Shown here: positions 1 through 3,755 of the stretch, piece by piece
Layout: each line of letters opens with the position of its first letter
Numbering within the stretch: the stretch's first letter is position 1
Assembly: GCA_030637365.1 (NCBI GenBank)
Contig: DAOWGR010000166.1
Span: 1 to 6,594 of the forward strand
DNA length: 6,594 bases
Direction of reading: 5' to 3'
From: Elusimicrobiota bacterium
Lineage (GTDB): Bacteria > Elusimicrobiota > Elusimicrobia > Elusimicrobiales > UBA9959
Notes under the pieces: generated by a model
What the model was told of the DNA's origin: nothing
Seen by the model: only the letters and a program-made list of their open reading frames with translations
Database searches by the model: none
Translations under genes and position numbers: made by a program

Positions 1-93
1 ACACAAGTTCTCGCATTACTATCCTGCAGTGCGGCGGGATTAGCTCGTGCCGACCCCGGTCCCACAGGTAAATATCGAAATGACTCTCAACAT
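1..93 (-). repeat. Diverged copy of the flank downstream of the PorV–CsgG gene (repeat copy 1, non-coding part)
   Basis: This stretch aligns colinearly with the sequence at about 342-447, which lies just downstream of the intact gene's stop codon. The best block is 51-75 against 393-417, with 19 of 25 bases identical and no gap. A second block, about 2-17 against 343-357, is at nearly the same spacing (38 versus 40 bases before the first block). Between 75 and the stop codon at 94 this copy is 12 bases shorter than the other. No gene is visible here. The copy is cut by the left edge of the window, so its outer limit is unknown. The homology is seen by hand alignment; its meaning is inferred. 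Confidence 0.6.
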
Positions 94-194
94 CTAATCC
101 TCTATTAATTTCCTTGCCAATAATTTGCAGGCGGTTCTGATATTGTAATTGTCCGTGGCGGTTTCACTTCCGGATTTTAAAACTTCCCCGGTTT
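94..194 (-). pseudogene. Orphan C-terminal fragment of a PorV–CsgG-type gene
   Basis: Read on the minus strand, this 101-base block encodes 33 codons ending in a TAG stop (94-96). They match the last 33 codons of the intact gene at 448-1884, with the same length and no gaps. By my count 82 of 101 bases agree with 448-548, including 33 consecutive identical bases (128-160 versus 482-514) and 24 more (171-194 versus 525-548). The peptide reads TGEVLKSGSETATDNYNIRT and then ACKLLARKLIED. The similarity stops abruptly after 194, and an in-frame stop (193-195) sits exactly at the break, so there is no body of a gene attached. It is best read as the relic of a duplicated or recombined paralog, not a functional gene. 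Confidence 0.8.
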
Positions 195-302
195 ATCTTT
201 TCCTTTTTATTTGTTATGAAGCTTTCCTTATGTAGGTCGGGTGATTCGGCTTTATCTTAAATGGGGCGGGATATTTTTCTAAAGAAGTTTAAAAATCAAT
301 TA
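195..302. other. Spacer without recognisable genes between the two repeat copies
   Basis: This AT-rich stretch separates the orphan C-terminal fragment from the inverted-repeat segment. It shows no open frame of note, no match to the body of the intact gene that I can see, and no tRNA-like or terminator-like fold. It probably derives from whatever replaced the rest of the truncated gene copy. Confidence 0.4.
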
Positions 303-430
303 AGGCATGGGAGTTGTGTTTGCTAAGCAAGGCCGTTCGGAGCACGACTTGTGCATTCAGGAGTGTGAGATACGGAGAGGCGCAGTACTAAGCGACCTCG
401 GTCTTGCGTGTAAATATAACTGCCATGCCT
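303..430. repeat. 128-base structured segment with 13-base inverted ends (possible structured RNA or terminator-like 3' region)
   Basis: The ends 303-315 and 418-430 are inverted copies of each other (AGGCATGGGAGTT against AGGCATGGCAGTT when both are read inwards), with one G-G mismatch at 311/422. After an internal loop of 11 and 10 bases, a second helix of nine pairs forms between 327-335 and 399-407, with one G-U pair. A small hairpin, GCAC/GTGC with a five-base loop, lies at 342-354. The segment begins 17 bases after the stop codon of the PorV–CsgG gene, so on the minus strand it lies in its 3' untranslated region. The nested helices suggest a structured RNA or cis element. It matches no RNA family that I recognise. 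The run of T after the minus-strand helix is distal and interrupted, so it is not a textbook terminator. Confidence 0.5.
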
Positions 431-447
431 CATCAACAAAATCACAT

Positions 448-1884
448 CTATTCTTTAACTAATTTTTGGGCAAGGAGTTTACAGGCGGTTCTGATATTGT
501 AATTGTCCGTGGCGATTTCGGTCTCGGATTTTAAAACTTCCCCGGTTTTCACATCCACTATTTTAGCGCTAATCACATAGCTCTTTTCTTCTTTAAATAC
601 AGAACCAATAAGAATTCTGTCGGCGACAATCAATTTTCCAAATTCAAGATACTCGTCGACATTGTCCATTAAACCACTGGCATTTATTTTTTTCTCCGCC
701 AAAATAAAAGCCATATTGGTTCTTTGGACAACTCTATATTTTCCGGTTTTTATAATTTCAGTTTCCAATATATTTGAAATCATAAAACTCCGGCTCTCGG
801 AAATATGCTCTCCGTTTTTTAAAGTTAGCGCGGCAATCACTTTTTTCTTTAAAGGAGCGTAAGCTTTCCTGATTATATCCTTATGGCTTGTTTTTCTTCC
901 TTGCGCGCCAAAACCATAAGAAAAAGTTATCTTATGAGTATTTCCCAAATCTCCGTACGGAACAAAAGCATAATCCAAAATGATATTTTTAATCCGCGCG
1001 CCAAAACCCGACGAAAAACCTCCCATAAAACCAAGTTCATCCTGATTTTTAAAATTATAGCCGGCGCGCAAAAAAAGTTTGGAAGAAGCGAAAGAAAAAA
1101 CTTCATATTCGCCGGCAAAAAGCAGATAGGGCTTATGGTCAACCGGAAGTTTTCCCTCAAATATAATATCGAGATTTGGGGAATAATCCCATAAAAGGCC
1201 TCCCACGATTTCAAGAGGCAAAGGATGGCTTATGGCTCCAAGCTTCATCGGAAATCCAAGATTTCGCACCGCGAGCGCGACATCGGTTCTGGTTTTTGCC
1301 AAAGGGCGGCCGTCAGGCACGATAATGCCTATATCAATGGCCATGGATTGCGCGCTTTCGGTATGGATTTTAGAACGCAAAAACTTTAAATTCATCCCGA
1401 ATTTCAGTTTTTCAAAATCTTTGGCGTAAGTTGTTTGAAAAGCCGCGTCATAAGAAGAAAAAGAGCCTGTCAAATCGCCATTTGAATTAAACTTATCCAT
1501 CTCTCCGGCCGAATAAAAGAGAAAACCGAAACCTCTTACCCACCCGCTATCAAGGCCTTTTAGATAAGACATGTTGCTTCTGTATCCCGACTCTATCATT
1601 GTTTCATAACTTAAGCTGAAATTGCCGGCGCCGGCGGGAAAATAAGCTATGCCGGCGGGATTATAAAAAACAGCGTCCGCTCCGCTTAAAACAAGCCCGC
1701 CTTTCGCGAGCGCTTCAAAACGCGCTCCCGGAGGATTTTTAAGAAAATTGGCGGTTGTGGTTCCAACGGCATCGTTTGAAAAGGCGTTTTCAGGCAAAAA
1801 ACCCGCTTTAGCGCCGGACGCCGCAAAAAACAAGCAGATAAGAAATAAAAAATAGCGAAAAGTGAAGAGTGAAATAGGATTCAT
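448..1884 (-). CDS. PorV/UPF0164-type outer-membrane beta-barrel protein fused to a CsgG-like domain
   Basis: The 478-residue product starts with a clear signal peptide: MNPISLFTFRY, a hydrophobic stretch to about residue 22, and an AKA cleavage site at 25-27. The mature N-terminus has the pattern of the PorV/UPF0164 family: GTTTANFLKNPPGAR (41-55), then a GADAVFYNPAG motif (68-78). Alternating beta-strand sequence continues to about 333, consistent with an outer-membrane barrel related to FadL/PorV. Residues 344-478 resemble CsgG/LpoB-like lipoprotein domains: a KKKVIAAL strand, TGKYRVVQR, an FGKLIVADRILIGSV segment and SAKIVDVKTGEV. PorV-type proteins act as envelope barrels or secretion shuttles, and CsgG-like domains as periplasmic or outer-membrane assembly factors; the exact role here is unknown. 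I chose the ATG at 1884 because the signal peptide starts there. A longer GTG-initiated frame reaches 1932 but would put 16 residues before the signal. No good Shine-Dalgarno sequence precedes any candidate start. The last 33 codons recur at 94-194. Confidence 0.85.
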   Translation of the reverse strand: MNPISLFTFRYFLFLICLFFAASGAKAGFLPENAFSNDAVGTTTANFLKNPPGARFEALAKGGLVLSGADAVFYNPAGIAYFPAGAGNFSLSYETMIESGYRSNMSYLKGLDSGWVRGFGFLFYSAGEMDKFNSNGDLTGSFSSYDAAFQTTYAKDFEKLKFGMNLKFLRSKIHTESAQSMAIDIGIIVPDGRPLAKTRTDVALAVRNLGFPMKLGAISHPLPLEIVGGLLWDYSPNLDIIFEGKLPVDHKPYLLFAGEYEVFSFASSKLFLRAGYNFKNQDELGFMGGFSSGFGARIKNIILDYAFVPYGDLGNTHKITFSYGFGAQGRKTSHKDIIRKAYAPLKKKVIAALTLKNGEHISESRSFMISNILETEIIKTGKYRVVQRTNMAFILAEKKINASGLMDNVDEYLEFGKLIVADRILIGSVFKEEKSYVISAKIVDVKTGEVLKSETEIATDNYNIRTACKLLAQKLVKE

Positions 1885-1965
1885 TGATTTAAAATGTAAG
1901 TAAATCATTAAGTCATAATGCAGGAAAGTCACGGAGTTTTCAGTGAGTTTACTCTAAACTTTATT

Positions 1966-2559
1966 TTATTTTTTTAAATCCGCTATAAGATACTCAATTC
2001 TGGATTTAACAGCCGGCTTATCCATAACCTCATATTCATCAAGTATGTCTTCCAAATATCTCAAAGCGAAATCTCCGTTTAATTTTCTTTCCGATAAAGT
2101 GCTTTCAACGGCTTTAAGCCTTTCGTCTATATCCGATATGCCGTTAAAAATGCCTTTTACAAAACCTTCAGCTTCGGAAAAATCTTTGCTTGCAGATTTT
2201 GATTCGGCGATATTTTCAGGATGTTCACTGCCGGCGGCGGCATCCGTCGGTATCTCCGACGCCTGAGCGATAACAGTTTTTTCAAAAGCTTCTTCAACGG
2301 GAATTTCCATTTCAGGCCGTTCTTGTGAAACCTCCGAGGATATGGACCGGTCAACGGGATTTTCCATTACCGGTTCCCGCTCTCCTCTCTCTGCCTTCTG
2401 TTCACTGCCGTCTATTTCCATCCCCTCATCTTCAGAAGCGTTTGAAACCTCCATATATCTGCGCATGGAATAAATAAGCAAAAAAAGAAATAGAACAAAA
2501 ACAGCGGCTGAAACATAAAATACCGGATCTATCCATAAAGAGTAAAGATTAAATTTCAT
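1966..2559 (-). CDS. Single-pass membrane protein with acidic linker and helical C-terminus, function unknown
   Basis: The 197-residue product has one hydrophobic membrane segment at about 12-31 followed by positively charged RR, which suggests that the bulk faces the cytoplasm. Residues about 40-130 are rich in Glu, Ser and Pro and look disordered. Residues 133-197 are predicted helical, with a short coiled-coil-like stretch near 144-159 (IDERLKAVESTLSERK) and a conserved-looking amphipathic tail ending in YLIADLKK. The anchor–linker–helical-tail layout recalls ZipA in outline only; the tail does not look like a ZipA domain. The start is well set by AGGAGG five bases before the ATG (2565-2570 on the plus strand). 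The gene lies 78 bases after the hydrolase gene and 81 bases before the PorV–CsgG gene, all in the same direction, so a shared transcript is plausible. I do not assign a function. Confidence 0.85.
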   Translation of the reverse strand: MKFNLYSLWIDPVFYVSAAVFVLFLFLLIYSMRRYMEVSNASEDEGMEIDGSEQKAERGEREPVMENPVDRSISSEVSQERPEMEIPVEEAFEKTVIAQASEIPTDAAAGSEHPENIAESKSASKDFSEAEGFVKGIFNGISDIDERLKAVESTLSERKLNGDFALRYLEDILDEYEVMDKPAVKSRIEYLIADLKK

Positions 2560-2564
2560 AAAAG

Positions 2565-2570
2565 CCTCCT
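2565..2570 (-). promoter_or_regulatory. Strong Shine-Dalgarno site of the membrane-protein gene
   Basis: AGGAGG on the minus strand, with five bases before the ATG at 2557-2559. It is a full match to the anti-Shine-Dalgarno core and fixes the start of the gene. Confidence 0.85.
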
Positions 2571-2588
2571 GATTTTTTCACCCTGCCG

Positions 2589-2612
2589 CCCGCTTATATC
2601 GCCATAGGCGGG
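2589..2612. other. GC-rich inverted repeat in the spacer between the hydrolase and membrane-protein genes
   Basis: CCCGC (2589-2593) and GCGGG (2608-2612) can pair across a 14-base loop in an otherwise AT-rich spacer. On the minus strand the hairpin is not directly followed by a T run, so it is a poor intrinsic terminator. It may be a processing site or a chance structure. Confidence 0.25.
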
Positions 2613-2637
2613 ATAGGGGAATTGCGCTTCTTTTTGC

Positions 2638-3477
2638 TTATAATTCTATTTCTTGCCCGGCCTGAACGGCAAAACATTCCATAGCCAAAGACCCTGATTT
2701 TATTTCATCCTTACAAAAAGCAAGCATTTTATCCACTTGACTATCCGTCCTGTCCTGATTATGATGAAAAAGCCCTAAATTTTTAACTTTCGCTTTCAAA
2801 GCCAAATCCAAAGCCTGATTGACAGTGGAATGCCCCCATGTCTTTTTCTTGGGATATTCCTTTTCAGTATATTCCGCGTCATGAACAAGCAAATCCGCTC
2901 CTTCGCAAAAATCCGCGTAATCTTTAAAACTTCTGGCTCCGGGATGCGCGAAACCCAATTCATTATCGGTTAAAAAAACAAAAGACTTTCCATCTTCCTT
3001 AAACCGATAGCCCAAACCGGAATTGGGATGGCTTAATTCTATGGGATAAATTTCTATCCCGCCTATCTCAAATTTTTCCGCCGAAATTGATTGAAATTTG
3101 AATGAAGCTGAAATTTCTTCAAATTTAACGGGAAAACCCGGAGGACGCATCGTCTTGGCCACAATCTCTCTCACGGATTCTTCGCAAAATGAACACCCTC
3201 TTAAAACTATCTCGGAGCTTTTCCTGTATATCGGGCCAAAATAAGGAAAACCCATTATATGGTCCCAATGAGAATGAGTAAAAAGCATATCAAAAGAGCT
3301 CGTACCTTCTTTAATCAGCTTTTTGCCCAAATGTCTGATACCGGTTCCGGCGTCAATTATGATTAAGTCGCCCGTTTTGGATCTGATTTCAACGCAAGTG
3401 GTGTCACCGCCGTACTTAAGATAATCTTTTCCGCATACGGTGGTGCTGCCTCTCGCGCCCCAAAATTTTAATTTCAT
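2638..3477 (-). CDS. Metallo-beta-lactamase-fold metal-dependent hydrolase
   Basis: The 279-residue product has the full metal-binding set of the metallo-beta-lactamase superfamily: H-S-H-W-D-H at 68-73, H150, D171 in LTDNE, and a late FHHNQDRTD block with H238/H239. It opens with MKLKFWGARGS, followed by YGGDTTCVEI and IIDAGTGIRHLG. That is the pattern of the PhnP/YycJ-like and class II cyclic-nucleotide phosphodiesterase-like branch (COG1235-type). Members hydrolyse phosphodiesters or related substrates with two metal ions; the substrate here cannot be told from sequence. No signal peptide is visible, so it is likely cytoplasmic. I chose the ATG at 3475-3477 because GGAG stands five bases before it (3483-3486) and the family motif starts at residue 2. 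A longer frame to 3531 adds 18 residues without family character. Confidence 0.9.
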   Translation of the reverse strand: MKLKFWGARGSTTVCGKDYLKYGGDTTCVEIRSKTGDLIIIDAGTGIRHLGKKLIKEGTSSFDMLFTHSHWDHIMGFPYFGPIYRKSSEIVLRGCSFCEESVREIVAKTMRPPGFPVKFEEISASFKFQSISAEKFEIGGIEIYPIELSHPNSGLGYRFKEDGKSFVFLTDNELGFAHPGARSFKDYADFCEGADLLVHDAEYTEKEYPKKKTWGHSTVNQALDLALKAKVKNLGLFHHNQDRTDSQVDKMLAFCKDEIKSGSLAMECFAVQAGQEIEL

Positions 3478-3482
3478 CAATT

Positions 3483-3486
3483 CTCC
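3483..3486 (-). promoter_or_regulatory. Shine-Dalgarno site that decides the hydrolase start
   Basis: GGAG on the minus strand, five bases before the ATG at 3475-3477. The upstream in-frame ATG at 3529-3531 is not needed, because the conserved N-terminal strand starts right after this site. Confidence 0.7.
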
Positions 3487-3644
3487 GGCCGTCCACAAAA
3501 CTTCCGACACCTGCCAAGGCATAGCCTCCATCCTCAGAATACCGTCTTATCTTATTAAAAAAGAGTAAAGAAATACAATATACAGCCGGAAACTTGCCCA
3601 TTCAATGTGGATTTAAAGGTTCTTTTTTACTAAAATGTGTATAT

Positions 3645-3657
3645 ATGATTTTATCAT
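3645..3657. promoter_or_regulatory. Short palindrome in the divergent spacer, possible operator
   Basis: ATGAT and ATCAT flank TTT in a 13-base perfect inverted repeat within a very AT-rich stretch (3639-3657). A TATGAT hexamer at 3644-3649 resembles a rightward -10 box but has no good -35 at the right distance. It could be part of a promoter or an operator for either gene. The evidence is weak. Confidence 0.2.
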
Positions 3658-3658
3658 C

Positions 3659-3686
3659 ACTATGATCCGCCAAAAACCTCTGTCAA
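3659..3686 (-). promoter_or_regulatory. Candidate sigma70-type promoter for the leftward hydrolase gene
   Basis: On the minus strand a perfect TTGACA (plus-strand 3681-3686) is followed after 16 bases by CATAGT (3659-3664), which matches four of six bases of the -10 consensus. A transcript would start near 3652 and carry a leader of about 175 bases before the hydrolase ATG. The -35 box overlaps the left arm of the inverted repeat at 3677-3720, so a protein bound there could block it. This is a by-eye match only. Confidence 0.35.
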
Positions 3687-3720
3687 GGTAATCTTAATTA
3701 TCTTTTCCTTAAAACAGAGG
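3677..3720. promoter_or_regulatory. Interrupted inverted repeat upstream of the synthase gene (operator or leader hairpin)
   Basis: CCTCTGT (3677-3683) and ACAGAGG (3714-3720) are perfect seven-base inverted arms. A second inner pair, AAGG (3685-3688) with CCTT (3707-3710), extends the fold around an AT-rich loop. The right arm ends 35 bases before the synthase start codon. On the minus strand the closing arm is followed by five T, so the structure could also stop antisense transcripts coming out of the synthase gene. An operator, a leader hairpin and a minus-strand terminator are all possible; the sequence alone does not decide. Confidence 0.4.
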
Positions 3721-3744
3721 GTCATCTCAAATTTAAATCACAAT

Positions 3745-3750
3745 AGAGGT
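3745..3750 (+). promoter_or_regulatory. Shine-Dalgarno site of the synthase gene
   Basis: AGAGGT lies five bases before the ATG at 3756-3758. It supports this start, directly ahead of the ketosynthase N-terminal strand EKIAIIGIG. Confidence 0.65.
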
Positions 3751-3755
3751 AAATT

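Noticed and set aside
303..430. 5S rRNA, integron attC site or simple transposon-derived MITE
   Set aside because: The length and inverted ends invite all three. The conserved 5S landmarks do not occur in the right order on either strand. The end motifs are not in the AAC...GTT orientation of attC sites. No target-site duplication flanks the ends.
662..1429. Plus-strand open frames opposite the PorV–CsgG gene
   Set aside because: They are antisense to a gene with a signal peptide and recognisable domains, and carry no recognisable motif.
1885..1932. Longer GTG-initiated form of the PorV–CsgG protein
   Set aside because: It adds 16 residues ahead of a well-formed signal peptide and has no ribosome site, so the ATG at 1884 was preferred.
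1946..1960. AGTTTA/TAAACT hairpin followed by T-rich sequence as a terminator
   Set aside because: The stem is only six A/T-rich pairs, and the T run follows it on the plus strand, where no gene ends. On the coding strand it is not followed by T.
3478..3531. Longer N-terminus of the metallo-hydrolase
   Set aside because: The 18 extra residues do not resemble the family, whose first strand begins at MKLKFWG. A GGAG site lies correctly before the internal ATG.
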